Made by a program: the position numbers and the translations under genes
Notes under the pieces: generated by a model
Seen by the model: the letters and a program-made list of their open reading frames with translations, nothing else
The model's database searches: none
What the model was told of the DNA's origin: nothing
Assembly (NCBI GenBank): GCA_028689635.1
Contig: JAQVCU010000001.1
Coordinates: 1 to 64,000 of the forward strand
Direction of reading: 5' to 3'
Source: Oscillospiraceae bacterium
Lineage (GTDB): Bacteria > Bacillota > Clostridia > Oscillospirales > Ruminococcaceae
Length of the DNA: 64,000 nucleotides
Shown here: positions 53,034 through 63,037 of the stretch, piece after piece
How positions within the stretch are numbered: position 1 is the first letter of the stretch
How the letters are laid out: every line of letters starts with the position of its first letter

Positions 53034-56000
53034 ATGATCGAATCCGTCATCCGTCAGACCGAATGGTACCGCCGGGCGCTCGCAGGGCTGGAAGCGGGCC
53101 GGGGCCCCGTCGCCGTGACAGGCCTCTCCAATACCCACAAGGCCGTCGTCCTCTCCGCGCTGGCGCAGCGTTTCCCGCTGCTCGTCATCACCCCGGACGA
53201 AGCCGCCGGTACCCGTATGGCGGAGGATCTCTGCGCTCTGCTGGGCGAAGGCGCCGCCCTGCTGTACCCTTCCCGCGACCTCACCTTTCGAGAGGTTGAA
53301 GGGGCTTCCCGCGAATACGAGCAGGCCCGCCTGGATGTGCTCAGCCGGTTGGCCCAGGGAAAATGCCGGATCGCCGTGGCCAGCGTGGAAGCCGCCCTCC
53401 AGTACGCCATCCCCCCCGCCGTGCTTCGGGAAAACACCTTTGCGCTGGAGGCGGGCAAAGAATACCGCCTGGAGGAGCTGGAGGAACGCCTTTTAAAAAG
53501 CGGCTATGAACGCCGGGATCAGGTAGACGGCAAATGCCAGTTCTCCGTGCGCGGGGGCATTCTGGACTTTTTCCCCTCCCAGAGCGCCGTACCCTTTCGC
53601 GTGGAGTTCTGGGGCGATGAGATCGATACGATCTCTGTTTTTGACCCGGACACCCAGCGGCGCACCGACACGGTAAAATCCGCCCAGATCGCCCCCGCCC
53701 GGGAGGTGCTTTATCCCTCCGCGGCCTGGCTGGTCAAGCGTCTGGGCCGCGCCCACGACAACCTGCGGGGAAAGCAGGGCGTTTTGGCCAAGGAGCATCT
53801 GCTCGCCGATATGGAAAAGCTGGAAAACGGCCTTTCCCTGCAGAGCGTGGATAAATACCTGCCCCTGATCTATGACGAGCCCGCCACCTTGTTTGACTAT
53901 TTTCCCGACGGGGCCTCCGTCCTGTGCGAAGCGGTCTCCGCCAAGGAGACCGCCAAAAATGTGCTGATGCAGTTTTATGGGGACGTCTCCCTTATGATGG
54001 AGGAGGGCATCCTGTTTAAGGACTGCAGCGTCTATACCCTGGATTTCCCCGCCCTGCTCGCCAGGGCGGGGAAAGGCCCCTGCCTGCTGCTGGACAGCTT
54101 CACCCGCTCCCTGCCGGAGCTGGCCCTGGCCGATCTGATCCCGGTAAACGCCGTGGGCCTCTCTTCCTGGACCGGGGAGCTGAACCTGCTTCAGGAGGAT
54201 CTGGCCGGTTATTTCCACGGCGGCTACTGCTGCGCCGTGCTGGCCGGTACGGAAAAGGCCGCCGACACCCTGGCCGACGATTTGGACGACGGAGGGCTTC
54301 GGGCCATCCGCACCGGCGACGTCAAGACCCTGGTGCCGGGGGTGGTCTATGTCCTGGCAGGCTCCCTCTCCGGCGGGCTGGAGCTGCCGGAGGAAAAATT
54401 TGCCCTCATCACCTATCTGAAAACGGCGGAACGCAAAACGCCCCGCCGCAAAAAGAAAAAGGCTGGCGAAGAGATCCGCAGCCTTTCCGATCTTTCTCCC
54501 GGCGACCTGGTGGTGCATGCCGCCCACGGCATCGGCGTCTTTCAGGGGATCATCAAGCGGGAGATCCACGGCGTTACCAAGGATTATATCCAGATCCGCT
54601 ACGCGGGCACCGACGCGCTTTTTGTGCCGGTGACGCAGCTGGATCTGGTCTCCAAATACATCGGTGCCCGGGACGACAGCACCGTAAAGCTCAGCCGCCT
54701 CAACTCTGTGGAATGGCAGAAGACCCGTCAACGGGTCAAAAAAGCGGTGGAGGAAATGGCGCAGGATCTCATCCGCCTGTACGCCGAGCGCATGAAGGTA
54801 AAGGGCTACGCCTTCTCCGCCGATACCGAATGGCAGAAAGAGTTTGAGGAGCGCTTCCCCTATCAGGAGACCGACGACCAGCTGCGCTGCATCGCCGAAA
54901 TGAAGGCGGATATGGAATCCGACCGGCCCATGGACCGCCTCTTGTGCGGCGACGTGGGCTTTGGCAAGACGGAGGTAGCCCTGCGCGGCGCCTTCAAATG
55001 CGTCATGGAGGGCAAGCAGTGCGCCGTGCTGGTGCCCACCACCATCCTGGCCTGGCAGCATTACCAAACCTTTTTAAACCGCTTGCAGGGCTTTCCCGTC
55101 TCTGTGGAGCTGCTTTCCCGTTTCCGCTCCCCCAAGCAGCAGGAGGCCATTCTGCGAAAGCTGCGCCGGGGCGAGATCGACATCGTCATCGGCACCCACC
55201 GCCTGCTGCAAAAGGACGTCCAATTTAAGGATCTGGGCCTTTGCATCATCGATGAGGAACAGCGCTTCGGCGTGGCCCACAAGGAAAAGTTTAAGGAATT
55301 CCGCAGTTCAGTGGACGTGCTTACCCTCTCCGCCACCCCGATCCCCCGCACCCTCAATATGGCCATGAGCGGCATCCGCGACATGTCCACCATCGAAGAG
55401 GCCCCGGGGGACCGCCACCCCGTGCAGACCTATGTCATCGAACACGACGACGGCGTCCTGCTGGAGGCCATCCGGCGGGAGCTGCGCCGGGGCGGGCAGG
55501 TGTTTTACCTGCACAACCGGGTGGAATCCATCGACAGCTGCGCCTACCACCTGCAAAAGATGCTTCCCGACGCCCGGATCGTCACCGCCCACGGAAAAAT
55601 GAGCGAGGAGCAGCTTTCGGAGGTGTGGCAGCAGCTGATGGATCGCGAGATCGACGTGCTGGTGTGCACCACCATCATCGAGACCGGCGTGGATGTTTCC
55701 AACTGCAACACCCTCATCATCGAAGACGCCGACCGCCTGGGCCTTTCCCAGCTGTACCAGATCCGGGGGCGGGTGGGGCGCTCCAGCCGGCGGGCCTTCG
55801 CCTACTTTACCTTCCGTCCCGGCAAAGCCCTCACCGATATCGCCACCAAGCGCCTGGCCGCCATCCGGGAGTTCACCAACTTTGGTTCCGGTTTCCGCAT
55901 CGCCATGCGGGATCTGGAGATCCGCGGCGCGGGCAACGTGCTGGGCACCAGCCAGCACGGCCATATGGAGGCGGTGGGGTACGAAATGTATCTCAAGCTC

Positions 56001-56510
56001 CTTTCGGAGGCCGTGGCGGAGCAGCGCGGCGAGACCACCGTGTCCTCTGCCGAATGCCTGGTGGATATCCGCATCGGCGCCCACATCCCGGAGGATTACA
56101 TCGAGAACCTTTCCCAGCGCATCGAAGTGTACAAAAAGATCGCTACCATCCAGACCGAGGAGGATTCCTGGGACGTGACCGACGAGCTTATCGACCGCTT
56201 TGGAGAACCGCCGGAAGCGGTAAAAGGCCTTATCGATGTGGCTCTTCTGCGGGGCATCGCCGCCTCTTTGGGCATTTATGAGATCTCTCAGAAAAATGAC
56301 CAGATCCTCTTTTATCCCACCGCTTTGGATCTGGAAAAGGTGAGCCGCGTTTCCGCAGCCCTCAAAAACAGGGTCTCCATCAACGCCAGCGCAAAGCCCT
56401 ATCTCTCGGTGCGCGCCACCTCCGGGGAGGATCCGGTGCACACCATGCGCACCGTGCTTTATCTGATGAGCCGCCCGGACAACCCCGACGGCCCCCGCAA
56501 GGCCCAGTAA
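53034..56510 (+). CDS. mfd: Transcription-repair coupling factor Mfd
   Basis: An 1158-aa DNA translocase that displaces stalled RNA polymerase and recruits UvrABC. UvrB-like N-terminal module (1-400), RNA polymerase-interaction domain (about 490-560, [20 protein letters not shown]), RecG-like motor with [13 protein letters not shown] (Walker A), DEEQRFGV (Walker B) and [12 protein letters not shown], and a C-terminal autoinhibitory domain. AAGGGGG precedes ATG 53034, 34 bp after pth. Confidence 0.98.
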   Translation: MIESVIRQTEWYRRALAGLEAGRGPVAVTGLSNTHKAVVLSALAQRFPLLVITPDEAAGTRMAEDLCALLGEGAALLYPSRDLTFREVEGASREYEQARLDVLSRLAQGKCRIAVASVEAALQYAIPPAVLRENTFALEAGKEYRLEELEERLLKSGYERRDQVDGKCQFSVRGGILDFFPSQSAVPFRVEFWGDEIDTISVFDPDTQRRTDTVKSAQIAPAREVLYPSAAWLVKRLGRAHDNLRGKQGVLAKEHLLADMEKLENGLSLQSVDKYLPLIYDEPATLFDYFPDGASVLCEAVSAKETAKNVLMQFYGDVSLMMEEGILFKDCSVYTLDFPALLARAGKGPCLLLDSFTRSLPELALADLIPVNAVGLSSWTGELNLLQEDLAGYFHGGYCCAVLAGTEKAADTLADDLDDGGLRAIRTGDVKTLVPGVVYVLAGSLSGGLELPEEKFALITYLKTAERKTPRRKKKKAGEEIRSLSDLSPGDLVVHAAHGIGVFQGIIKREIHGVTKDYIQIRYAGTDALFVPVTQLDLVSKYIGARDDSTVKLSRLNSVEWQKTRQRVKKAVEEMAQDLIRLYAERMKVKGYAFSADTEWQKEFEERFPYQETDDQLRCIAEMKADMESDRPMDRLLCGDVGFGKTEVALRGAFKCVMEGKQCAVLVPTTILAWQHYQTFLNRLQGFPVSVELLSRFRSPKQQEAILRKLRRGEIDIVIGTHRLLQKDVQFKDLGLCIIDEEQRFGVAHKEKFKEFRSSVDVLTLSATPIPRTLNMAMSGIRDMSTIEEAPGDRHPVQTYVIEHDDGVLLEAIRRELRRGGQVFYLHNRVESIDSCAYHLQKMLPDARIVTAHGKMSEEQLSEVWQQLMDREIDVLVCTTIIETGVDVSNCNTLIIEDADRLGLSQLYQIRGRVGRSSRRAFAYFTFRPGKALTDIATKRLAAIREFTNFGSGFRIAMRDLEIRGAGNVLGTSQHGHMEAVGYEMYLKLLSEAVAEQRGETTVSSAECLVDIRIGAHIPEDYIENLSQRIEVYKKIATIQTEEDSWDVTDELIDRFGEPPEAVKGLIDVALLRGIAASLGIYEISQKNDQILFYPTALDLEKVSRVSAALKNRVSINASAKPYLSVRATSGEDPVHTMRTVLYLMSRPDNPDGPRKAQ

Positions 56511-56544
56511 TCCCCTTTTGATCCCGGGCCTTCCCCCAAAAAGT

Positions 56545-56581
56545 AAAGCGGCGCCGCCTTTTGGAAGGCAGCGCCGCTTTT
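56545..56581. terminator. Terminator between mfd and the HTH gene
   Basis: A 16-nt arm AAAGCGGCGCCGCCTT and its complement with one mismatch, TTTT on plus and CTTTACTTTTTGG on minus. Confidence 0.75.
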
Positions 56582-56593
56582 GCGTCCGCTTTT

Positions 56594-57583
56594 TTAGGTC
56601 CGATCCTTTTTTCGGCTTTCCAGCGCGTCCAGCACGCCCCACAGCGCCGCAAAAAGCAGCCCCGCGCAGGGCCAGATGATCCAGCCGCTTTCCCAGGAGC
56701 CGCTGGGAAGGCTCACCGCCAGGTAAACGGCGGTGACGACGCACCAATAAACGCCAACCAGGGCGGAGCGCTTTTTCTTTTTCTGTTTGCGCTCTTTTGT
56801 ATAATCCCCCTCCTGCAGCAGCTTTTGGCAGCCGCCGTAGATCGTGCCAGCCCAGACAAACAGCCACACCCCGGCAGCCACCAGAAGCAGCAGGATCCCG
56901 GTACAGGCAATGCAGGCCAGATCCCCCAGGCCAAAGGCCCCCGCCAGCAGCAGCGGCACCACGCTGAGGATGCAGATGACCGTACCCGCCGCCGTACAGA
57001 CGCGGTTGGTCTTTTCAAATTCCTGGCGGCGCTTTTCCGCGATCCCCTTCACTCCATATTGAAGGGTAAATTCTTCCTTTTCCAAATATTCGTAGCGGTC
57101 CGCCTTCATCCCGTCGAGGATCAGCACCGCTACCGCCGCCCCCGCCAAAAGCAGCAGGATCACCGTCCCAAGGCCGCCGGCCAGATCCTCCTGTACCCGT
57201 CCGGCCTCCGCCATGCCCGCCAGCAGGATCAGGGCGATGGGAGAACAGATGAGCACCGCCACCGCCGTGGCCGTACGCCGGGCCAGCCGCGTGCACATTT
57301 CCAAAAAGCTGTCCGCCTCCTCCGGTGAAACGCTGCGGGTTTCCGGATATTCCTCTTCCCCGGCAAAAGCAGGAACGGCGTCTTCCAGCTCATCCTTCAG
57401 CAGATAATCCGCGCTGACGCCGAAAAGCTCGCTCATCCGCAGGATCTTATCCAGATCCGGCACTGAGGAACCGGACTCCCATTTGCTCACCGACTGTCTG
57501 GATACCCCCAGCTTAACCGCCAGCTCTTCCTGGGGCCAACCCGCTTTTTTGCGCAGGGAGGCGATTTTTTCTGACAGGATCAT
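56594..57583 (-). CDS. Membrane-anchored XRE-family HTH regulator
   Basis: A 329-aa protein starting at ATG 57583 (AAGGGGAT upstream). Residues 1-62 are an XRE/Cro helix-turn-helix (LRKKAGWPQEELAVKLGVSRQSVSKWESG...PDLDKILRMSELFGVSADYLL). Residues 100-325 contain about six hydrophobic segments in three pairs, with basic stretches between them (KERKQKKKKR). Such fusions are common in Firmicutes and have no settled function. A perfect 12-bp inverted repeat lies 109 bp upstream and may be its own operator. Confidence 0.85.
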   Translation of the reverse strand: MILSEKIASLRKKAGWPQEELAVKLGVSRQSVSKWESGSSVPDLDKILRMSELFGVSADYLLKDELEDAVPAFAGEEEYPETRSVSPEEADSFLEMCTRLARRTATAVAVLICSPIALILLAGMAEAGRVQEDLAGGLGTVILLLLAGAAVAVLILDGMKADRYEYLEKEEFTLQYGVKGIAEKRRQEFEKTNRVCTAAGTVICILSVVPLLLAGAFGLGDLACIACTGILLLLVAAGVWLFVWAGTIYGGCQKLLQEGDYTKERKQKKKKRSALVGVYWCVVTAVYLAVSLPSGSWESGWIIWPCAGLLFAALWGVLDALESRKKDRT

Positions 57584-57654
57584 GACCCAATCCCCTTTCG
57601 TTTGTTCTGCGGGCGGCCCTTCTTCCGGCCGTCCTTTTGATCTGGGAAAAGCAT

Positions 57655-57682
57655 AGCATATTTTGGGGCGGCACGCCACCAA
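57655..57682 (-). promoter_or_regulatory. Probable promoter of the HTH-membrane gene
   Basis: On the minus strand TTGGTG (57677-57682), 16 bp, TATGCT (57655-57660). Confidence 0.45.
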
Positions 57683-57691
57683 TTTCGCTCT

Positions 57692-57722
57692 GCAATTTGT
57701 CAACCGGCAGTTGACAAATTGC
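57692..57722. promoter_or_regulatory. Perfect 12-bp inverted repeat, candidate operator
   Basis: GCAATTTGTCAA, 7-bp spacer CCGGCAG, TTGACAAATTGC. It lies just upstream of the HTH gene promoter (10 bp beyond its -35). Centre-to-centre arm distance of 19 bp suits a dimer binding about two helical turns. Confidence 0.6.
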
Positions 57723-57832
57723 ATTTTTCCGCTTTCCAATGCGGTTGCTTTTTTGTTTTTTCTCCGGCGGCCCTTTTTCACACCCTGCGAAGGGCTGCCC
57801 TTTTTCAGACGGCTTGACGCCGCAAAAAAACC

Positions 57833-57861
57833 TTGCATCCCAAAGGGAATGACAGTACAAT
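57833..57861 (+). promoter_or_regulatory. Promoter of the PEP mutase family gene
   Basis: TTGCAT (57833-57838), 17 bp, TACAAT (57856-57861). The rest of 57584-57912 holds the HTH promoter and inverted repeat. Confidence 0.7.
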
Positions 57862-57912
57862 AGATATGGTATTTTATTTTGACCGCATGGCGAGAAAAGA
57901 GGCGAATTTTCT

Positions 57913-58803
57913 TTGCGAAAAACGACCCTGCTGAAAAAATACATCCGTGACCCGGAACTTTTGCTGATGCCCGGCGTCTACGACGCGCTCAGCGCCAAAA
58001 TTGCGGAGCGCTGCGGCGCCAAGGCCATCCAGGCCTCCGGCTACGGCCTGGCGGCCAGCTATCTCGGCCTTCCCGACGTCGCCATTCTCACCAAGACCCA
58101 AATGGTGGAGCTGACGCGAAACATCTGCTCCGCCGTCAGCATCCCCGTTATGGCGGACGGCGACACGGGCTTTGGCAACGCGGTGAACCTCTACTACGCC
58201 GTGCGGGAGTTTGAAGCCGCAGGCGCCGCAGGCATCAACCTGGAAGATCAGTTTTTCCCCAAGCGCTGCGGCCACATGAACGGCAAGCAGATCGTCCCGC
58301 TGGGCGAAGCGGTCAAAAAGATCGAAGCCGCCGCAGCCGCGCGAAGCGACCCGGATTTTGTCATCAACGCCCGCACCGACGCCATTGCCGTGGCCGGTGT
58401 GGAGGAGGCCATCCTCCGCGGAAACGCCTTTGCCAAAGCCGGGGCGGATCTCATTTTTGTGGAGGCCCCCGCCAAGGCGGACGACGTCAAACGGGTCATC
58501 CAGTCCATCGACGCCCCCGTGAGCATCAATATGCTCTACGGCGGCAAAACCCCCACCATTCCCCTGAAAACCCTGGAGGAATGGGGCGCCGCCCGGGTCA
58601 GCGTGCCTGTAGCGTCCCTTTTTGCCGTGGCGGGCATGCTGGAAAAAGCCTACACCATGATCCTCCACGACCAGGGGGAAGAGCTGCTGGCGGAATCCTA
58701 TCAATTCCAGCAGTTTACCGACCTGGTCGGCCTTCCGGAGATCCGGGCGCTGGAAGAGCGCTTTTTGGACGACGGGGAGCTTCACGCCCGTTACTCCGGC
58801 TAA
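57913..58803 (+). CDS. Isocitrate lyase/PEP mutase superfamily enzyme
   Basis: A 296-aa TIM-barrel enzyme. Visible are ADGDTGFGNAVN (Mg2+ Asp82/Asp84 region), the catalytic loop EDQFFPKRCGHMNGK with K-R-C-G-H at 117-121, and NARTDA. The Cys in that loop points to a C-C lyase (methylisocitrate lyase-, dimethylmalate lyase- or oxaloacetase-like) and not to a true PEP mutase. No propionate or citramalate genes are near. Start TTG 57913 with GAGG ten bases upstream; no ATG is available. Confidence 0.85.
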   Translation: MRKTTLLKKYIRDPELLLMPGVYDALSAKIAERCGAKAIQASGYGLAASYLGLPDVAILTKTQMVELTRNICSAVSIPVMADGDTGFGNAVNLYYAVREFEAAGAAGINLEDQFFPKRCGHMNGKQIVPLGEAVKKIEAAAAARSDPDFVINARTDAIAVAGVEEAILRGNAFAKAGADLIFVEAPAKADDVKRVIQSIDAPVSINMLYGGKTPTIPLKTLEEWGAARVSVPVASLFAVAGMLEKAYTMILHDQGEELLAESYQFQQFTDLVGLPEIRALEERFLDDGELHARYSG

Positions 58804-58862
58804 GCCCCGCGGCGTCATTTGTCTTTGCATCCGCGCAAATCTTGATACAGGAGGTGTAACGA

Positions 58863-59201
58863 ATGGATTGTCTGTTTTGTAAGATCGCGGCGGGGGAAAT
58901 CCCCTCCAACAAGATCTATGAGGACGACAGGGTCCTGGCTTTTTACGACATCGACCCTCAAGCCCCCGTCCATTTTCTGGTGATCCCCAAAACCCATATC
59001 AAATGCGCCGACGACCTCAACGAGGAAAACGCCGGGATCGTGGCGCACGTTTATGCCGTCATCGCCAAAATAGCCGCCGAATTGGGCCTTTCCAAAGGCT
59101 ACCGCATCGTCAACAACTGCGGGGAAGACGGCGGACAGACGGTGGGCCATCTGCATTTTCATGTGCTGGCGGGCCGCAGCCTCGCCTGGCCTCCCGGTTA
59201 G
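58863..59201 (+). CDS. HIT family nucleotide-binding protein
   Basis: A 112-aa Hint-type purine nucleoside phosphoramidase. Zn-type CLFCKIAAGEIPS start and the triad HLHFHV with GGQTVGHLH before it. AGGAGG precedes ATG 58863. Slightly short at the C-terminus but complete through the active site. Confidence 0.94.
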   Translation: MDCLFCKIAAGEIPSNKIYEDDRVLAFYDIDPQAPVHFLVIPKTHIKCADDLNEENAGIVAHVYAVIAKIAAELGLSKGYRIVNNCGEDGGQTVGHLHFHVLAGRSLAWPPG

Positions 59202-59260
59202 CAGCCGCCCCGGACGGGGCCTTTTCCCAAATCGCCGTAAAGAAGAGAGGAGCTTTCCCC

Positions 59261-59803
59261 ATGCAAAACACCTATGAGCTTTCCGTGGCCGGTCTCAAAC
59301 GGGATCTGCCCATCTGCCCCATTAACGATAAGGTCTCCATCGCCGCTTTCATCATGTTTTCCGATGTGGAACTGACCGTCGCCTGCGCCTCGGAGCTGAA
59401 CCGCCTGGCGCCGGAGCACGACGTGCTGTTGACCGCAGAATCCAAAGGCATCCCTCTGGCCTATGAAATGTCCCGGCAATCCGGAAAAAAATACATCCTG
59501 GCCCGCAAAAGCGCCAAGCTGTATATGTACAACCCCGTGGCGGTCGATGTGAAATCCATCACCACCGCCAACCTGCAGACCCTTTATCTGGACGCCCACG
59601 ACATGGAATACCTGCGGGGCAAACGGGTCCTGGTGGTGGACGACGTCATCAGCACCGGAGAATCCCTCAACGCCATGGAGGCCCTGGTCCACAAGGCCGG
59701 AGGCAACATCGTCGGCCGGGCGGCCGTACTGGCCGAAGGGGACGCCGCCAACCGCGACGACATTATTTTTCTGGCTCCCCTGCCTGTTTTTGTCAAAGAA
59801 TAA
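59261..59803 (+). CDS. Phosphoribosyltransferase family protein, adenine PRTase-like
   Basis: A 180-aa PRTase. PRPP loop VLVVDDVISTGESLNAM, and AESKGIPLAYEMSRQSGKKYILARKSAK resembles adenine/xanthine PRTases. It could salvage adenine to AMP, but an N-terminal SVAGLKRDLPICPINDK differs from canonical Apt, so another purine base is possible. GAGAGGAG precedes ATG 59261. Confidence 0.82.
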   Translation: MQNTYELSVAGLKRDLPICPINDKVSIAAFIMFSDVELTVACASELNRLAPEHDVLLTAESKGIPLAYEMSRQSGKKYILARKSAKLYMYNPVAVDVKSITTANLQTLYLDAHDMEYLRGKRVLVVDDVISTGESLNAMEALVHKAGGNIVGRAAVLAEGDAANRDDIIFLAPLPVFVKE

Positions 59804-59847
59804 CAGCCTTTGACGCCCGGAGACCGCCGGGCGCGGGAGGGAACGAT

Positions 59848-61953
59848 ATGAAACGACCGCTGCTTGTGATAGGATGCTCGTATCTTATTGCGGCGGCGGT
59901 TTGCATTTGTGGGGATCTGTGGCTGTGCCTGGCCGTGGGCGCGGCGGGGCTCCTATCCTTTGTTGGGATGAAGGCGAGGGGCCGATGGCCGGCGGCCCGG
60001 CTTTCCGCCCTCTCTGCGGGCTGTTCCGCTTTGGCCTGTGCCGCCGCCCTGCTTCTGTTTCTCTCTCCGGCAAAGGAGCTTGCCGGACAAAAGGCCATGA
60101 TCTGCGGGAGGGTGGAGGAGCTGCTCTCCGGCCGCTCCGCCGTCATCCTCACCGATACGGTAAACGGCGAACCGCTTCAGGTGCGGTTCCGGGCGTCCTT
60201 TTACAGCGAGGAAGGCCTCTCCCTATTCGACCGGGTCGAGGGCTCCTTTACCCTGCGGGACGCCTCCTCCGAGGGCGGCTACGCCAACCGGGCTTATGCC
60301 CGCTCCCGGCGGCTGTTTCTCGCGGGATCCCCGGCGCGGGATGTCCGCGTTTCGGCGCCGCAGAGTTTTACCATCCTCCAGCGCCTTCAGCTGTGGCGGG
60401 AGGGCATAGCCCAGCGCATCCAGCGTTTTCTGCCCCGTTATCAGGGCGGTATGACCGCCGCCATGGCCCTGGGCAGGCAGGATCTTTTGGAAGAGGGCCT
60501 GGTTGCGGATTTTCGCACGGCGGGGCTTTCCCATCTGCTGGTGGTTTCCGGCATGCATCTTTCCTGTGTGGCGGGGGCGGTCTGCGCCCTTTTGCGGCGC
60601 TGGCTTTCCAGAAGGGCTTCCGCCGCCGTTTCTATGGTCCTGGTGCTGGCGGCTATGCTGTTCATGGGCTCCGGCGTCAGCGTGCTGCGGGCCGGGTGGA
60701 TGATCCTTCTCTGCCTGTGCGGAGAAATGCTGGGGCAGGAAGCGGATCCCCTCAACTCCCTGGGCTTTGCCGTCCTGATGGTATGCGTGTGGAACCCCTT
60801 TGCCGCAGCGGGCGTAGGGCTGTGGCTCTCGGCAGCGGCGGTGCTGGGCCTGCTCACCGCCGCCCCTCTGCTGCAAAAGGCGCTGGCCGGGGCGCTGGCC
60901 GCCCTGCCCTTTCAAAAGGCTGTGCGCTTTGCCGCCGGGGCCCTTTCCGCTTCCCTGTGCGCCTATCTTTTTACCTTTCCCATCAGCGCCCTCGCCTTCG
61001 GGGAGGTCTCTTTGGCGGCCCCGGCCGCCAACCTGCTGGCGGCGCCTTTGGCCCCTCTCGCCGTGGGCGGTTCCCTTCTCACGGTCCTTACCGCCGCTTT
61101 TCCGGCGCTGGAACCCTTTTGCCGGGGCCTTGCGTTTTTCACCGGAATTTTTCAAAGTGCCCTGGCCGGGATCGCCCGCGCCGCCGCTTCGCTGCCCGGC
61201 GCTTCCCTGCCGGTCTCCTCCGGATATCTTGCCCTGTGGGCGGCGGGGCTTGTACCGCTGGGCCTGCCGGTTTTGCTCCGTCCCGGCCGCCGCATGGCCG
61301 CAGCTTTTGTTTCTCTCTCCCTGATCTCCCTTTCGCTGGGCTATTTTTCCTGGCTTTGGATCACCCGGGACGTGGTCTTCCTGGATTTTCTCGGCAGCGG
61401 GAATGAGATCACGGTGACCGCCGTCTGCCGCGGCCACGCCGTCGTCGCCGGAGAGCTGGCCGATCCAGAAATCGTAGCGGATACCCTGCGGCGGCGGGGC
61501 GTGCAAAAGCTGGATCTTCTCATCCGCCTGCCCTCTTCCGCCCGGGACGGCCCCGCTTTAAACCGCCTGCTCACGCAGTATCCCCCGGATATCCTCCTCA
61601 AGGCGCAGGGGGAAAACTCCGCGGACGCCCCGCCGCCAGACCCCTGCCAGATCATCCTCTACGACGGCTCCCGGGTGCGGGTAATGGAGGGCGGCGCCGT
61701 ACTGCTGGATTTGGGCGGAACAAAAACGCTGATTTTACCGGACAATTGTGTTATACTGGAGGATACAGTCTTCCCGGTGGATCTTCTGGTGGTGAAAAAG
61801 CGCCCCCAGGGGGATCTTTCCGCCCGCTATGTCCTCAGCCCCGGCGTTCTTTACGGCGACGGCGCGCCGGTGGGCAGCGCCGCCTCCCTTGTTGTGGAAA
61901 GCTGGGAGCCCGCCGCTTTTCGCGGACGGGACGGGCGCCTTGCGCCGGGCTGA
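59848..61953 (+). CDS. comEC: ComEC/Rec2-type competence protein with degenerate C-terminal domain
   Basis: A 701-aa membrane protein. N-terminal helices and an OB-like external domain (about 75-190), then the ComEC/Rec2 channel core (about 195-480) with AMALGRQDLL, HLLVVSGMHLS and ADPLNSLGFAV. The C-terminal about 190 residues occupy the place of the metallo-beta-lactamase-like domain (it starts VVFLDFLGSGNEITV), but the HxHxDH metal motif is missing: the expected site reads LLIRLPSSARDG. DNA uptake channel by family; nuclease activity not supported. GGGAGG precedes ATG 59848. Confidence 0.9.
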   Translation: MKRPLLVIGCSYLIAAAVCICGDLWLCLAVGAAGLLSFVGMKARGRWPAARLSALSAGCSALACAAALLLFLSPAKELAGQKAMICGRVEELLSGRSAVILTDTVNGEPLQVRFRASFYSEEGLSLFDRVEGSFTLRDASSEGGYANRAYARSRRLFLAGSPARDVRVSAPQSFTILQRLQLWREGIAQRIQRFLPRYQGGMTAAMALGRQDLLEEGLVADFRTAGLSHLLVVSGMHLSCVAGAVCALLRRWLSRRASAAVSMVLVLAAMLFMGSGVSVLRAGWMILLCLCGEMLGQEADPLNSLGFAVLMVCVWNPFAAAGVGLWLSAAAVLGLLTAAPLLQKALAGALAALPFQKAVRFAAGALSASLCAYLFTFPISALAFGEVSLAAPAANLLAAPLAPLAVGGSLLTVLTAAFPALEPFCRGLAFFTGIFQSALAGIARAAASLPGASLPVSSGYLALWAAGLVPLGLPVLLRPGRRMAAAFVSLSLISLSLGYFSWLWITRDVVFLDFLGSGNEITVTAVCRGHAVVAGELADPEIVADTLRRRGVQKLDLLIRLPSSARDGPALNRLLTQYPPDILLKAQGENSADAPPPDPCQIILYDGSRVRVMEGGAVLLDLGGTKTLILPDNCVILEDTVFPVDLLVVKKRPQGDLSARYVLSPGVLYGDGAPVGSAASLVVESWEPAAFRGRDGRLAPG

Positions 61954-61984
61954 CAAAAACCGTCTCTGGAAGGAAGTGGGGATC

Positions 61985-63037
61985 GTGGTCTTCGCATCGG
62001 AATCCGACCTGCTCAAACATCTAAAAGAAAGCGACCTGCTCCCCGTCTATTTCCTTTTCGGGGAACAGGGCTATTTAAAGCGGCTGTATCAGAAAAGGAT
62101 CGCGGATAAGGCGGTGCCCAAAGCGAGCCAGCCCTTTAATCTAACGGTCCTGGAGGGACGGAGCACCACCGTGGACGAGATTGCCGACAGCGCCGAAGCC
62201 CTTCCCCTAATGGCCCAGCGCCGCTGCGTTGTGGTCAACGACCTGGAAGTGGATAAGTTGGACGCCCGGGAATACGCAAAGCTGGAGGAGCTGCTCTCCT
62301 CCCCGCCGGATTCCTCTGTGATCCTGTTCCTTTACAGCGACCTGCTCTTTCCCGCCAAACCCACCGGGCGCTGCAAAAACTTTCTTGCCCTGGTGGAGAA
62401 GAACGGCGGCTGGGCCCGTCTGGACGCCCGTTCCCCGCGGGAGACCGAGCGTTATATTGCCGCTATGGCGGAAAAGAACGGCTGCTCTATGGCCCCGGAT
62501 GTCTGCCGTTACCTTTCGCAGCGCTGCTCCGACGATATGCAATCTCTCGGCAACGAGGTGGATAAGCTCTGCGCCTGGGCGGGCGGCCGCGCCATCACCC
62601 GGGAGGATATCGACCTGTGCTGCATCGCGGTGCTGGACGCCAGCGTATTTGACCTGGCTAAGCTCATCATCCGCGGCAGCTATCAAAACGCCATGGATAA
62701 GCTCACAGAGCTTTTGGATATGCGGGAAGAGCCGGTGGCCATCCTGGGCGCCCTCTCCGCTTCTTTTATCGATCTTTACCGGGCAAAGTCCGCCCGGGAA
62801 GCCGGGCGCAGCGCCGACCAGGCCGCGGGGGATTTTCGCTACAAGGGCCGTGAATTTCGCATCCGCAACGCCTTTCGGGACGCCGACCGGTTTCCCAAGG
62901 CCATGCTGCGCCGGTTTCTGGGGCTGCTTGCCCAGGCGGATTACAGCCTGAAAAGCAGCCGCACTGATCCTGTCATCGTTTTACAGGAAACCATTACCCG
63001 CATGTTCGTCCTGCGCCAGGAAGGGGGAAGCCGATGA
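61985..63037 (+). CDS. holA: DNA polymerase III delta subunit
   Basis: A 350-aa clamp-loader subunit. LPVYFLFGEQGYLKRLY is the family N-terminus; domains III and C-terminal helices follow, with FDLAKLIIRGSYQNAMDKL. Start GTG 61985, ten bases after GGAAGGA; an in-frame GTG at 61976 touches that site. The comEC-holA order is standard. Its stop overlaps the next gene by 4 bp (ATGA). Confidence 0.93.
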   Translation: MVFASESDLLKHLKESDLLPVYFLFGEQGYLKRLYQKRIADKAVPKASQPFNLTVLEGRSTTVDEIADSAEALPLMAQRRCVVVNDLEVDKLDAREYAKLEELLSSPPDSSVILFLYSDLLFPAKPTGRCKNFLALVEKNGGWARLDARSPRETERYIAAMAEKNGCSMAPDVCRYLSQRCSDDMQSLGNEVDKLCAWAGGRAITREDIDLCCIAVLDASVFDLAKLIIRGSYQNAMDKLTELLDMREEPVAILGALSASFIDLYRAKSAREAGRSADQAAGDFRYKGREFRIRNAFRDADRFPKAMLRRFLGLLAQADYSLKSSRTDPVIVLQETITRMFVLRQEGGSR

